The notes beneath the pieces were generated by a model that was not told the DNA's origin, searched no databases, and saw only the letters and a program-made list of their open reading frames with translations. Made by a program: the position numbers and the translations under genes. Shown one piece after another: positions 51,319 through 60,213 of a stretch of 64,000 bases of DNA. Source of the stretch: an uncultured Clostridium sp. Lineage in GTDB: Bacteria > Bacillota > Clostridia > Clostridiales > Clostridiaceae. Every line of letters begins with the position of its first letter. Positions within the stretch are counted from its first letter, which is position 1. Location: positions 17,356 through 81,355 of the forward strand of contig URGW01000011.1 of assembly GCA_900547475.1 (NCBI GenBank). Reading direction: 5' to 3'.

Positions 51319-52503
51319 CTAAGTTGTCAAATAATTCATGGCAACTTCACATTGAATTGCTACTCCAATAGGTAGTGCATCTTCATCTATGTCAAATAAA
51401 CTATTATGTGCTGGATATATTATTCCTTTTTCTTCATTTCTAATTCCTAGGAAATAAAATACTGATGGTACTTTATTTGCAAAGTAAGCAAAACTTTCTA
51501 CTCCTAATTTAGGGTTCTTTTGTACTTTAACATTTTCAGTTCCTATAATATTCTTAGCTGAATCCTCTAATATTTTCACCATATCATCATCATTATATAA
51601 ACAAGGATATGATTCTTCTATTTCAATTTCTGCACTTCCTCTAAAAGTTGTACATACCCCATTGACAATTTCCTTTAATCTTAATTTAGCAAATTCCCTA
51701 TCTTCATTTGTCATAGTCCTTATTATTCCACCTAATTTTACTTCATTAGGTATTATATTTTGTGCTGTTCCACCATGTATACTACCAATTGTTACAACTG
51801 CTGGATTAACAGGCTTTATCTCTCTACTAACTATACTTTGCAGTGAAGTAACAACATGACTTGCCATAACTATTGGATCAATAGCTGTATCAGGATAAGC
51901 TCCATGTCCTCCTGAACCCTTTATTGTAATATTAAAAGGATTAGATGCAGCATTTACTGTACCTCTTCTAACCATTATCATCCCTGCATCTAATGTTTCT
52001 TCAACATGTAATCCACACATAACATCTACATTTGGATTTGTTAAAACTCCTTCCTCTATCATCACCCTTGCTCCACCAGTAGTTTCCTCTGCTGGTTCAA
52101 ATATCAACTTTATAGTTCCATTGAATTTGTCTTTATTTTTATTTAATAACTTTGCTGCACCTAATAAAATAGTAGTATGTCCATCATGTCCACATGCATG
52201 CATCTTTCCACTAATCTTTGATGCATAACTACAAGACTTTTTATCCTGCATTGGTAATCCATCAATATCTGCCCTTAAACCTATTACTTTCTTATTTTCC
52301 CCTTCTTTAGTACCTTCTATTATTCCACATACACCAGTCCCAGCAAATTCTTTAAAGGTAATTCCTTCTTTTGTTAAAAAATCTTTTATAAATTTAGATG
52401 TATTAGTTTCTTCGAAGCCTAACTCTGGATATTGATGCAAAGTTCTTCTTATTTCAATTAATTCATCCTTAATATGATTCGCTTCTATATTAAAATTTTT
52501 CAT
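51319..52503 (-). CDS. M20 family amidohydrolase
   Basis: A 394-residue zinc amidohydrolase of the N-acyl-L-amino-acid/hippurate hydrolase group. Metal ligands and catalytic residues appear in GLRADIDGLPM, KMHACGHDGHTTILLG, FEPAEETTGGA (catalytic glutamate) and GLHVEETLDAG; the dimerisation domain has IKGSGGHGAYPD. Substrates might be N-acetyl amino acids, N-acetyldiaminopimelate or aminobenzoyl-glutamate; the sequence does not decide. ATG follows AGGAGAAGTTTTTATTT. Upstream is a terminator of the previous gene, so it has its own promoter. Confidence 0.9.
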   Translation of the reverse strand: MKNFNIEANHIKDELIEIRRTLHQYPELGFEETNTSKFIKDFLTKEGITFKEFAGTGVCGIIEGTKEGENKKVIGLRADIDGLPMQDKKSCSYASKISGKMHACGHDGHTTILLGAAKLLNKNKDKFNGTIKLIFEPAEETTGGARVMIEEGVLTNPNVDVMCGLHVEETLDAGMIMVRRGTVNAASNPFNITIKGSGGHGAYPDTAIDPIVMASHVVTSLQSIVSREIKPVNPAVVTIGSIHGGTAQNIIPNEVKLGGIIRTMTNEDREFAKLRLKEIVNGVCTTFRGSAEIEIEESYPCLYNDDDMVKILEDSAKNIIGTENVKVQKNPKLGVESFAYFANKVPSVFYFLGIRNEEKGIIYPAHNSLFDIDEDALPIGVAIQCEVAMNYLTT

Positions 52504-52532
52504 AAATAAAAACTTCTCCTAAAAAAATTTAC

Positions 52533-52559
52533 AGGCTTATATTAAAAAATATAAGCCTA
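52533..52559 (-). terminator. terminator of the small secreted protein gene
   Basis: AGGCTTATATT and AATATAAGCCT pair around five A. On the minus strand GTAAATTTTTTT follows. Confidence 0.75.
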
Positions 52560-52624
52560 TTTAGATTAATTATATATTATGCATGCTTTTTATTCAATTA
52601 ATTTGATAATGTATCTCTTTTTAT

Positions 52625-53011
52625 TTATCTTAACATTTTTTCCAACTCATACAATCTAAATCTTTCTGGCTGTTGGAACTCTGCTCCTGATGATCTTTTT
52701 TCTATAAGCTTTTTATACTCCTCAAATTGTGCATCTCCTAGTTTTTTTCTTATTACATTTAACTCACATTCTTGAATATATTCTCTTTCTTCTTGAGACA
52801 ACATCATATATTTATTTAACTTTGAAATTATTTGATTTAAATTTTCCTTTTCATCCGTACTAATTAAATCACCATTCTTTTCAATAAATATTTCTAACTT
52901 TTTCCCTTCCTCTGGTGAATAAGCTAATGTTGCCTCTGTAAAACTATTTAAACTTATAGTAGTAATAATTACAAATAAAATTAACTTTATATATTTTCTA
53001 TATTTACACAT
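52625..53011 (-). CDS. small secreted protein of unknown function
   Basis: A 128-residue protein with a signal peptide: basic start KYRKYIK, hydrophobic core LILFVIITTISLNSF, and a possible cleavage after TLA in EATLAYSPEEG. The mature part of about 100 residues is charged and helical (LEIFIEKNGDLISTDEKEN, MLSQEEREYIQECEL), with a single cysteine. I do not recognise a family. ATG follows AAGGTGGATTTATT. Monocistronic. Confidence 0.78.
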   Translation of the reverse strand: MCKYRKYIKLILFVIITTISLNSFTEATLAYSPEEGKKLEIFIEKNGDLISTDEKENLNQIISKLNKYMMLSQEEREYIQECELNVIRKKLGDAQFEEYKKLIEKRSSGAEFQQPERFRLYELEKMLR

Positions 53012-53079
53012 AATAAATCCACCTTTTGCAAAAGATTTTATATACTTATTATTACCCTTTTGCAGAATATTAATTAATA

Positions 53080-55074
53080 TTACTTAATTAATATTATTAA
53101 GTTATTTTCCATTAATATTCTTAAAGAAAAACTTCTATCTATATCTTCCTTAAATTCTAATGTTATTCTATCTCCCTCTATTAACTTTACTTTTGCATCT
53201 CCATACTGTCTATGATATAAAGCATCACCTTTTTTTATTCCATAATCCACAGAATTACTTTCTTCTTCTAATCCACTTTCTAAAACAAATCTAGATATAT
53301 CACTAAACTTACCTCTAATAGTTTTAGGTGAAAATACATATAAATTTTTAATAGCTCTAGTAATTGCAACATAGAAAAGCCTTCTTTCCTCTTCTAAATT
53401 CTCTTCTATTGATGATTTATGCGGAATTGTTTCTTCTACGCAATTAATAATAAATACATTTTTAAATTCCATACCTTTTACACCATGTATTGTACTGAGA
53501 ATTACACCATCTTGAACCACTTTACTTTTCTCTATCTCTTCTTTAACGTTATCTACATGTGTTAAAAATTCTGATATATTTCTAAACCCTTCTATAGCTC
53601 CTTTAAATTCCTCTAACACATCTTCTAAGTCACTAAAATTTTGATTAAATTTACTTGCATATTCTCTTAGATAATCAATATACCCTAAAGAAGATATTAT
53701 ATATTGTACAGCACTTCCCAGAGAAATCTTATTAAGATACGCAATATCCTTCTTTAAATCATTTAACTTTTTTGCTTGAAATGGTGCAGTATCACTTTTA
53801 TCTATAAGAATATCAAATACATTCTTATACTCTTTATAATTTCCTACATAACTTAAATTACTTTTACTAATATACCTAAATGGCTTATTTATTATAAAAT
53901 TAAAGGCTTCTCTATTATATGGATCTATTGATAGCATTAAATAGTTTATTATATCTTTACATATAAAATGCTCAAAAAAATTATATCCTTTATCTAATAA
54001 GAAAAAAGGTATTTTTCTTCTTGTAAAAGTATCTATTAAACTTCTTGCTTCCATATTAGTTCTATATAATATAGCATTGTTACTATAATCTTCACCAATA
54101 AAGGATTTAATAATATTTACAATTTCTTCACCTTGCAAAAATTCATTATAAGGTTTCATAAATTTTATAATTCCTTTTTCAGACTCAAATGATAATATCT
54201 CTTTATTATTTCTACCTAAATTGTTATAAATTAACTTTTTAGACATATCAATTATATTCTTTTTACTTCTATAATTTGTTGACAAGTATACTTTTTGCCC
54301 ATTAATAAAAGATTTATCAAACTCTACCATATATTCAGGCTTAGATCCTCTAAATGAATATATACATTGATCTTCATCTCCTACAGCAAACAACTCATTT
54401 CCATCATTTATCATTTTTAAAAAGGCTATTTGCAACTCATCACAATCCTGAAATTCATCAACTAAAACATATTTAAATAAATTTTTATATTTATTTAATA
54501 TATTAGAGTTATTCTTAAATAGATATAATACTCTTACAGATAAATCATCAAAATCCCAAAGCTTTTCTTTTTCTTTATGCTTTTCATATTGCTCATAACA
54601 CTCTTTAAAAATTTCCATAGATATTGATGGTGAAAATTCCTCTAATTCTCCTAATGATGTTTTAAATAATGATATGTTATTTAAAACATCTCTAACTTTA
54701 TCATCATTTACATCATCAAAATATTTTCCTAATACCCCTTTTACTATTCCGTGTCCTTTACCAGCATCTATTATTTTTATATCAAAACCTTCTCTAAGTA
54801 AAATCTTATAAAATAATCCATGAAAAGTTCCAAAAAAAGGTGCTATATCTTTTTTAAAAATATTTTTGTATCTTGATTTCATATTCTCAGCAGCTGCTCT
54901 AGTGAATGTTATAACAATAATATTTCCAACCTTAACTTTTCTTTCTTCAATAAGATGATTAACTCTATTTATTATAACTGTTGTTTTACCACTTCCTGGA
55001 GCAGCTACTACTAATGTATTTTTACCTTTAATATTAATTGCTTTCATTTGGTAATTATCTAATGCTATTTTCAT
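53080..55074 (-). CDS. UvrD/PcrA-like ATP-dependent DNA helicase
   Basis: A 664-residue superfamily 1A helicase: Q motif and Walker A LVVAAPGSGKTTVIINR, motif Ia ITFTRAAAENMKSR, Walker B YVLVDEFQDCDELQI, motif III AVGDEDQCIYSFRGS, motif IV LSTNYRSKKNI, motif V LSTIHGVKGMEFKNVF and motif VI RRLFYVAITRAIKNLYVF. It is shorter than PcrA (about 740) and may be a second UvrD-type enzyme. The C-terminal 50 residues carry a beta-rich segment, KGDALYHRQYGDAKV, like the tail of PcrA that contacts RNA polymerase. ATG follows AAGGAGTAT. Confidence 0.92.
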   Translation of the reverse strand: MKIALDNYQMKAINIKGKNTLVVAAPGSGKTTVIINRVNHLIEERKVKVGNIIVITFTRAAAENMKSRYKNIFKKDIAPFFGTFHGLFYKILLREGFDIKIIDAGKGHGIVKGVLGKYFDDVNDDKVRDVLNNISLFKTSLGELEEFSPSISMEIFKECYEQYEKHKEKEKLWDFDDLSVRVLYLFKNNSNILNKYKNLFKYVLVDEFQDCDELQIAFLKMINDGNELFAVGDEDQCIYSFRGSKPEYMVEFDKSFINGQKVYLSTNYRSKKNIIDMSKKLIYNNLGRNNKEILSFESEKGIIKFMKPYNEFLQGEEIVNIIKSFIGEDYSNNAILYRTNMEARSLIDTFTRRKIPFFLLDKGYNFFEHFICKDIINYLMLSIDPYNREAFNFIINKPFRYISKSNLSYVGNYKEYKNVFDILIDKSDTAPFQAKKLNDLKKDIAYLNKISLGSAVQYIISSLGYIDYLREYASKFNQNFSDLEDVLEEFKGAIEGFRNISEFLTHVDNVKEEIEKSKVVQDGVILSTIHGVKGMEFKNVFIINCVEETIPHKSSIEENLEEERRLFYVAITRAIKNLYVFSPKTIRGKFSDISRFVLESGLEEESNSVDYGIKKGDALYHRQYGDAKVKLIEGDRITLEFKEDIDRSFSLRILMENNLIILIK

Positions 55075-55197
55075 ACATACTCCTTAAATATAATATACTT
55101 TAATTATTGACTTCATTATAATATAAATAACTATATTGTAATAATTTATATATAGATGTACAATATCTTTAGGTATTTTTCAATAAAGGAGATAAAA

Positions 55198-56664
55198 ATG
55201 GAAAATTTAATGAGATTTGACGTTACTAACGAAAGAAATCTTACAATGCTTGTAGATTTTTATGAATTAACAATGGCTAATGGATATTTTAATAAAGGAG
55301 TAGAAGATAGAATAGCATACTTTGATATGTACTTCAGAAGAGTACCTGATGGCGGTGGATACTGTATCATGGCTGGAGTTGATCAACTTATTCAATATTT
55401 AAATAATTTATCATTTACTAAAAGTGATATTAAATACTTAGAAGAAAAAAATATTTTTTCAAAAGAATTTTTAGATTACTTAAGAAACTTTAAGTTTGAA
55501 TGTGATGTTTGGGCCATTCCTGAAGGAAATCCTGTTTTTCCAAATCAACCTTTAGTAACAGTTAGAGGTCCTGTTGTACAAGCTCAATTTGTTGAAACAA
55601 TGATACTTTTAACTATAAATCACCAAACATTAATAGCTACTAAAGCAAATAGAATTTGTAGAGCTGCTAATGGAAAAACTGTTATGGAATTTGGCTCAAG
55701 ACGTGCCCAAGGTTATGATGGTGCCATATATGGTGCAAGAGCCTCTATAATAGGTGGCTGTGATTCTACTGCTTGTACAATTGCTGACAAATATTTTAAC
55801 GTTCCTGCCGTTGGAACAATGGCACATAGTTGGGTACAACTATTTGATACTGAATATGAAGCTTTTGAAGCTTGGGCTCAAACATATCCTGACAATTGCT
55901 CTTTATTAATCGATACTTATAATGTTCTTAAATCTGGTCTACCTAATGCTATTAAAGTTTTTGATAAAGTTCTAAAGCCACTAGGTAAAAGACCAAAAGG
56001 AATAAGAATTGATTCTGGAGATATAACATACTTAACTAAAAAATGTAGAAAAATACTTGATGAAGCTGGTTATAACGATTGTAAAATAATTGTGTCTAAC
56101 TCTCTAGATGAACATATAATAAGAGATGTTTTATCACAAGGAGCTTGTATTGATTCATTTGGCGTTGGTGAAAGACTAATAACTGCAAAATCTGAACCTG
56201 TATTTGGTGGTGTTTATAAACTTGTAGCAGTTGAAAAAGAATCTACAATAATTCCAAAAATTAAAATTAGTGAAAATAGTGAAAAAATTACTAATCCTGG
56301 TTTTAAAAAAATATATAGATTATTTGATAAAAGTACTGATATCGCAATAGCTGATGTTATTTCCCTAAATGACGAACAAATAGATGAAAACTCGGAACTT
56401 GAAATATTCCATCCAATTCATACATGGAAAAGAAAAAAAATAACCAATTTTTATGCGAAAGAATTATTAGTTAAAATTTTCGAAAAAGGTGAGCAAGTTT
56501 ATTCTTCACCTTCAGTATTAGAAATCAAAGAATTTTCTAAACAAGAAACCTCTAAATTATGGCCTGAAATTTTAAGATTTGAAAATCCTCATACTTATTA
56601 TGTGGATCTTTCACCAAAACTTTGGAAATTAAAACAAGAACTTTTAATGGAAAAAAAACACTAA
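55198..56664 (+). CDS. pncB: nicotinate phosphoribosyltransferase
   Basis: Makes nicotinate mononucleotide from nicotinate and PRPP for NAD salvage. The 488 residues include LVDFYELTMANGYF, ITLLTINHQTLIA-like ILLTINHQTLIATKA, FGSRRAQGYDGAIYGARA, VGTMAHSWVQLF, RIDSGDITYLTKKCR and DSFGVGERL. I choose the ATG at 55198, six bases after AAAGGAG, rather than an upstream ATG 42 nt earlier. Length fits the long Firmicute type. Monocistronic, with a strong terminator. Confidence 0.95.
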   Translation: MENLMRFDVTNERNLTMLVDFYELTMANGYFNKGVEDRIAYFDMYFRRVPDGGGYCIMAGVDQLIQYLNNLSFTKSDIKYLEEKNIFSKEFLDYLRNFKFECDVWAIPEGNPVFPNQPLVTVRGPVVQAQFVETMILLTINHQTLIATKANRICRAANGKTVMEFGSRRAQGYDGAIYGARASIIGGCDSTACTIADKYFNVPAVGTMAHSWVQLFDTEYEAFEAWAQTYPDNCSLLIDTYNVLKSGLPNAIKVFDKVLKPLGKRPKGIRIDSGDITYLTKKCRKILDEAGYNDCKIIVSNSLDEHIIRDVLSQGACIDSFGVGERLITAKSEPVFGGVYKLVAVEKESTIIPKIKISENSEKITNPGFKKIYRLFDKSTDIAIADVISLNDEQIDENSELEIFHPIHTWKRKKITNFYAKELLVKIFEKGEQVYSSPSVLEIKEFSKQETSKLWPEILRFENPHTYYVDLSPKLWKLKQELLMEKKH

Positions 56665-56665
56665 A

Positions 56666-56710
56666 AAATATAATAGTCACTGATACCTTACTTCAGTGAC
56701 TATTATATTT
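56666..56710. terminator. bidirectional terminator after pncB
   Basis: AAATATAATAGTCACTGA and TCAGTGACTATTATATTT are perfect inverses around a 9-nt loop. It serves pncB and the converging small gene. Confidence 0.85.
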
Positions 56711-56933
56711 ACTCATCTTTATACCCTACATATGCCGGAATTATATACTCCAAACTTTTATCTTCTGAATAAATAAAATCATCATCAATAATTTCTTTAA
56801 AAATAACCTTATCTCCTACTAAATGTTCAACAAAAGGACAAACTTCATTGTTATTTTTAGTTGGACTCATTGGACATTCATTACTACAACTTATCTTCTC
56901 CCTCTTACTTGACCAAAATGGACATTTACTCAT
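56709..56933 (-). CDS. small cysteine-containing protein of unknown function
   Basis: A 74-residue protein with four cysteines in the first half: KCPFWSS, ISCSNECPM and VCPFVEH, a spacing that could hold zinc or an Fe-S cluster. The second half is acidic, ending AYVGYKDE. I start at ATG 56931-56933, after GGGGGTATGGGTT; the frame stays open for 21 codons upstream without a ribosome site. Function unknown. Confidence 0.78.
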   Translation of the reverse strand: MSKCPFWSSKREKISCSNECPMSPTKNNNEVCPFVEHLVGDKVIFKEIIDDDFIYSEDKSLEYIIPAYVGYKDE

Positions 56934-57096
56934 AACCCATACCCCCACTTTATTTGTAAACAAAATTATCAGTCTATTATATATGCTTTTATACACAAAT
57001 AAACTTTTCTTCCATTTCCAACAATGTCTTGTACTATTTATTTATAATATAACATATTTTCTCATTAAATCAATATTTTTATATTTTTTTGATAAA

Positions 57097-57133
57097 AAAA
57101 TATCAATCTCCTCATAAAAGAAATTGATATTTT
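57097..57133 (-). terminator. terminator of the 109-residue protein gene
   Basis: AAAATATCAATC and AATTGATATTTT pair around a loop of about 12 nt. On the minus strand seven T follow. Confidence 0.75.
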
Positions 57134-57146
57134 AAAAATATATATT

Positions 57147-57476
57147 CTATTTTTTAATAGCAGAGTTTTTAACAACTGATATTTTTATTATTTCATTTTG
57201 GAATGCTCTTAATAAAGCCTTTTCTAAAACTTTTTGTTGATCAAAGTTTTCAATATCTCTACATTCAGCAAAAACTTTATTCAATTCTCCATCAACATTT
57301 GTATATGTTAATGTCACATATGGCTTATCATATTCAACCTTTACTATCTTTAATCCCCAAGAAATTTGAGCATAATCACCATCTAGTGTTAACTTAGTTA
57401 AAGATTTTAATTTTTCATTTTCAGCATTTGGATCATTAATTATTAATAATTCATCACCAACTTTATACTTTGCCAT
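57147..57476 (-). CDS. conserved-looking protein of unknown function
   Basis: A 109-residue soluble protein starting AKYKVGDELLIINDPNAE, which has the look of a small SH3-like beta barrel, followed by a helix (FDQQKVLEKALLRAFQNEI). I see no catalytic motif. ATG follows AAAGGAGGATTTAT, a strong site. Monocistronic and divergent from perR. Confidence 0.78.
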   Translation of the reverse strand: MAKYKVGDELLIINDPNAENEKLKSLTKLTLDGDYAQISWGLKIVKVEYDKPYVTLTYTNVDGELNKVFAECRDIENFDQQKVLEKALLRAFQNEIIKISVVKNSAIKK

Positions 57477-57637
57477 ATAAATCCTCCTTTATATTTATAT
57501 TAATTCCAAATTATATTTTTTGCAATTAATATCATAATATGTAACTATTATTTCTAATTCTCCTTATAAAATATCATAATTTTTATAATTTTACAATAAA
57601 ATTTTATTGAATTTTATTTATTAATTAATAAATATTA

Positions 57638-57667
57638 TTGACAAATAATTATAACTTTTAATATAAT
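57638..57667 (+). promoter_or_regulatory. promoter of perR
   Basis: TTGACA (57638-57643) and TATAAT (57662-57667) are 18 nt apart. The spacer contains ATTATAA, one half of the PerR box consensus (TTATAATNATTATAA), so autoregulation is possible but the second half is poor. Confidence 0.7.
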
Positions 57668-57698
57668 ATTATCAAATATATATAGGAAGGTGCACCTT

Positions 57699-58106
57699 AT
57701 GGAAGATATAATTCTAACCTTTAAAGAAAAGAAATTAAAATTAACACCTCAAAGATTAGCTGTTTATCAATATCTAAAAAGCACTCGTGAACATCCTTCT
57801 GCCGAAACTATTTATAAAGCTTTACAACCAAATTATCCTACTATGAGTCTTGCAACAGTGTATAAAACACTAAAAACTTTAGTAGAAATTGGTCTTGTAC
57901 AAGAAATTAACATTGGCGAAGGTAATTTTAGGTATGATGGAAATTGTAGTGAACATGGTCATATACAATGTATTAACTGCGGTAAAGTAGATGATCTATG
58001 CGATGTAGATTTTTCCCCTCTAAATAAAATGGTTGAAGAAAATACGCAATATAAAGTTAAATGGAATAAACTTTTCTTTTATGGTTTATGTAAAAATTGT
58101 CAGTAG
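57699..58106 (+). CDS. perR: peroxide-sensing repressor PerR (Fur family)
   Basis: A 135-residue Fur-family regulator. The DNA-binding helix region is SLATVYKTLKTLVEIG. Structural zinc cysteines are in CINC (91, 94) and CKNC (131, 134). All five regulatory-site ligands of B. subtilis PerR (His37, Asp85, His91, His93, Asp104) appear with a constant shift of five: His32, Asp80, His86, His88 and Asp99. Aspartate instead of glutamate at the last place marks PerR rather than Fur. I start at ATG 57699, eight bases after AGGAAGG; a GTG nine bases upstream is less likely. Peroxide oxidises the histidines and releases DNA. Confidence 0.9.
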   Translation: MEDIILTFKEKKLKLTPQRLAVYQYLKSTREHPSAETIYKALQPNYPTMSLATVYKTLKTLVEIGLVQEINIGEGNFRYDGNCSEHGHIQCINCGKVDDLCDVDFSPLNKMVEENTQYKVKWNKLFFYGLCKNCQ

Positions 58107-58130
58107 AATTTTCTACTGGCTTTTTTTATT
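58099..58130 (+). terminator. terminator of perR
   Basis: GTCAGTAGAA and TTCTACTGGC pair, partly inside the coding end, followed by TTTTTTTATTTT. Confidence 0.85.
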
Positions 58131-58183
58131 TTATAGAAGAATTTATTACCTAATATCTTCATATACTTAACTGAGGTGATACT

Positions 58184-59107
58184 ATGTTTAATTTTATAAC
58201 TATAAAAAAAAATACTCTTATAGCTTTCATTATTATATTTTTTTTAATAAATATAAGCATAATAACTATAATTAATACATATTTACAAAATTCAGAAACT
58301 CTATCTAATAAAATTTTAGAAAGCAACCAAGAATATGACTTTGATTGTGATGGAGAAAATGATGAATTAACAATTCTCTCAACTAATTCAACCTACTCAA
58401 TAAAAATAAAAAACTCTACTGGCGAAATATTATTAAAGAGTAATAAATTTGATTACTCACTTTTAGATATAGCCCCCTCTTGTAGGATAAATATTTCCTA
58501 CATAGATTTAAATCGAAATAAAATTCCTGAATTAATTATTAGCGGTTTTAAAAACAATAAACCAACTTTTTATATCTTCCAATGGATGGATAATAATTTT
58601 AAAGAAATTCTTTTTTCTCAAAATAATATTTTAGGAATCTTAGATTATAATAATTCTAGAACCCCAAAGTTATTTACAACTAATTCAGCTACTGGAGACA
58701 AAGGTACTAATAGCTATATATTAAATTCTAATTCAATAAAAGATATTACTTTTAGTAAGCAAACAATTCCATCATTAAACAATATTCAAACACTTATTAA
58801 CCTTATTGAAGCTGATTATGAACTAGACGATGCTCCTGATATATTTACTTCATATATTCCAAGTGAAGAACTAGGAATCCTTTGGAATCTAGATAAATCT
58901 ACTTATCGCTATTCTTTTCAAAAAGGTTATTTCTATGACATATCCTGGGATAATTCAGGAAAGTCAACCTCAATATACTGGGTACTTTCATTTGAAAAAA
59001 TTAATTTTATTAATTCAAATACTACTCCTGAAGAACTCACTATGCATGTAAAGGTAAATCTAGAAGAACTAGACGAATATAAAATCTCTTCTATAGTAAA
59101 GAATTAA
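58184..59107 (+). CDS. membrane-anchored extracellular protein of unknown function
   Basis: A 307-residue protein with an N-terminal membrane anchor, LIAFIIIFFLINISIITII, preceded by a short basic segment. The outer part has two acidic loops of the VCBS/FG-GAP kind, YDFDCDGENDELTIL and SYIDLNRNKIPELIISG, which may bind calcium and suggest a beta-propeller-like fold. The rest is Ser/Asn/Thr-rich. ATG follows TGAGGTGATACT. I know no named relative. It converges with the small RNA described next. Confidence 0.78.
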   Translation: MFNFITIKKNTLIAFIIIFFLINISIITIINTYLQNSETLSNKILESNQEYDFDCDGENDELTILSTNSTYSIKIKNSTGEILLKSNKFDYSLLDIAPSCRINISYIDLNRNKIPELIISGFKNNKPTFYIFQWMDNNFKEILFSQNNILGILDYNNSRTPKLFTTNSATGDKGTNSYILNSNSIKDITFSKQTIPSLNNIQTLINLIEADYELDDAPDIFTSYIPSEELGILWNLDKSTYRYSFQKGYFYDISWDNSGKSTSIYWVLSFEKINFINSNTTPEELTMHVKVNLEELDEYKISSIVKN

Positions 59108-59205
59108 AATAAAAGGCCGCTATAAAAGCGGCCTAAAAGGGGGATGGGGGGGTTTAGCTTTAATGAAGATTTTCTTCATTAGCTATAGGAGAATACTCTC
59201 CGGTA
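59106..59205 (-). ncRNA. C-rich small RNA, CsfG-like candidate
   Basis: On the minus strand this 100-nt segment holds a GGAGA/TCTCC hairpin, a stem AGCTAATGAAGA/TCTTCATTAAAGCT, an exposed pyrimidine run CCCCCCCATCCCCC (59139-59152), and an intrinsic terminator GGCCGC-TTTTATA-GCGGCC-TTTTATTTT. A sigma-G-like promoter lies exactly upstream. CsfG, a conserved sporulation RNA of endospore formers, is transcribed by sigma-F/sigma-G and has a C-rich conserved stretch, as I recall it. The run could pair with ribosome sites. The alternative is that this is only the 3' end of the Asn-rich gene mRNA. Confidence 0.55.
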
Positions 59206-59211
59206 CAATAA

Positions 59212-59241
59212 TAGTATTAACCTTTCTAAAAATTTTATTCA
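59212..59241 (-). promoter_or_regulatory. sigma-G-like promoter of the C-rich RNA
   Basis: On the minus strand TGAATA (59236-59241) and AATACTA (59212-59218) are 17 nt apart, close to the forespore consensus TGMATA and CATACTA. Confidence 0.55.
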
Positions 59242-59260
59242 TCTATTATTATTAATAATA

Positions 59261-59767
59261 TTACTCATCAAAAGCTCCATCATTATACATGAGAATTATC
59301 TTATCTATAAAATCTCCTCTTTCTCCACCTACAATACTTCTAATAGCTTTTAACATTTTCATATTTTCATCATTTCTATCACTACTTCCTTCAAAAACAC
59401 TACTATTAACGCTCTCCCCATTTTCATCTCTACCGCTATTATCATTGTCTTTATTCAAATTACTATTTTGATTTATTGAAGTTCCCATAGGATTCATATT
59501 TCCCATTAAATTTCCTAAATTTAAGTTATTAAAATCAAATCCTTGTGTATTCATAGATTGCAACAAACTACTTATTTGATTCATATCTATATTTCCGAAC
59601 ATACTACTTAATAATTGATTAGGATTTATCCCAAATGGTCCATTATTATATGTTTGTCTATTATTCATATTATTGCTTGCATTATTATTTATATTTGTAT
59701 TATTTCTATTTTCACTTTTAACTTCACGCCTAGTATCACTTCTACTTTTATGCTTGCGCTTGGACAT
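59261..59767 (-). CDS. Asn-rich protein, probable sporulation gene
   Basis: A 168-residue hydrophilic protein. It starts SKRKHKSRSDTRREVK, similar in style to the SKKKH start of the next Cys-rich gene, continues with an Asn-rich low-complexity stretch and ends in an ordered helix, LKAIRSIVGGERGDFIDKII. ATG follows TTGGAGGAAG. A sigma-K-like promoter lies upstream. A coat or coat-associated role is inferred from context; I recognise no family. Confidence 0.75.
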   Translation of the reverse strand: MSKRKHKSRSDTRREVKSENRNNTNINNNASNNMNNRQTYNNGPFGINPNQLLSSMFGNIDMNQISSLLQSMNTQGFDFNNLNLGNLMGNMNPMGTSINQNSNLNKDNDNSGRDENGESVNSSVFEGSSDRNDENMKMLKAIRSIVGGERGDFIDKIILMYNDGAFDE

Positions 59768-59796
59768 ACAGCTTCCTCCAATTAATTTCTTTACTC

Positions 59797-59823
59797 TATT
59801 ATATGTAATTAAATAATATATGT
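59797..59823 (-). promoter_or_regulatory. sigma-K-like promoter of the Asn-rich gene
   Basis: On the minus strand AC (59822-59823) and CATATAATA (59797-59805) are 16 nt apart, matching the mother-cell consensus AC and CATANNNTA. Confidence 0.5.
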
Positions 59824-59845
59824 TTATAAATTAAGGCATTTTTTT

Positions 59846-59865
59846 GGAGGGTCATAAGACCCTCC
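59846..59865. other. GC-rich hairpin between Cys-rich and Asn-rich genes
   Basis: GGAGGGTC and GACCCTCC are perfect inverses around ATAA. On the minus strand it is followed by A, not T, so it is not a standard terminator for the upstream gene there; it may stabilise mRNA. The T run lies on the other side. Confidence 0.5.
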
Positions 59866-59875
59866 ATCCTCTTAA

Positions 59876-60190
59876 CTAGCAGCAGCAGTTACTTTCACAA
59901 CAGCAATTGTTTCCTACGCTATTATTTCCTCCAAATAGGCTACCATAGGATCCACCACATAGTAAGAATAATAAGATTATTAAATATGAGCAGTTATTAT
60001 TAAGAAGTCCTGAACCACAGGCAATTAATAAGAATATAATTGGTGCTACACAATTATTTAACCCACCAAATATATTTCCACAGCATCCACCATTATTAAC
60101 TACATTATTATTGCAGCAACAAGGCTCACAACAACAAGGTTCACAACAACATTTTTCACAACAGCATTTATTGTGTTTTTTCTTTGACAT
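59876..60190 (-). CDS. cysteine-rich protein with CCCEP repeats
   Basis: A 104-residue protein with 26 or so cysteines. The N terminus is SKKKHNKCCCEKCC followed by tandem CCCEP units; a hydrophobic centre (APIIFLLIACGSG, YLIILLFLLCGG) could span or lie in a membrane; the end is NNCCCESNCCC. Such proteins are typical of cross-linked spore coat or exosporium layers, or could bind metals. It lies 23 nt after another Cys-rich gene and shares its promoter. No named family is recognised. Confidence 0.75.
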   Translation of the reverse strand: MSKKKHNKCCCEKCCCEPCCCEPCCCNNNVVNNGGCCGNIFGGLNNCVAPIIFLLIACGSGLLNNNCSYLIILLFLLCGGSYGSLFGGNNSVGNNCCCESNCCC

Positions 60191-60213
60191 AACTATTCCC
60201 CCTTCCTAATAAA

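Noticed and set aside
57690..57698. GTG start for perR
   Set aside because: The ATG at 57699 has better spacing to AGGAAGG and gives exact agreement with PerR ligand spacing.
59113..59152. G-rich run GGGGGATGGGGGGG as a plus-strand G-quadruplex at the end of the secreted-protein gene
   Set aside because: The adjacent hairpin has its T tail on the minus strand and a promoter lies on that strand, so a C-rich minus-strand RNA explains the segment better.
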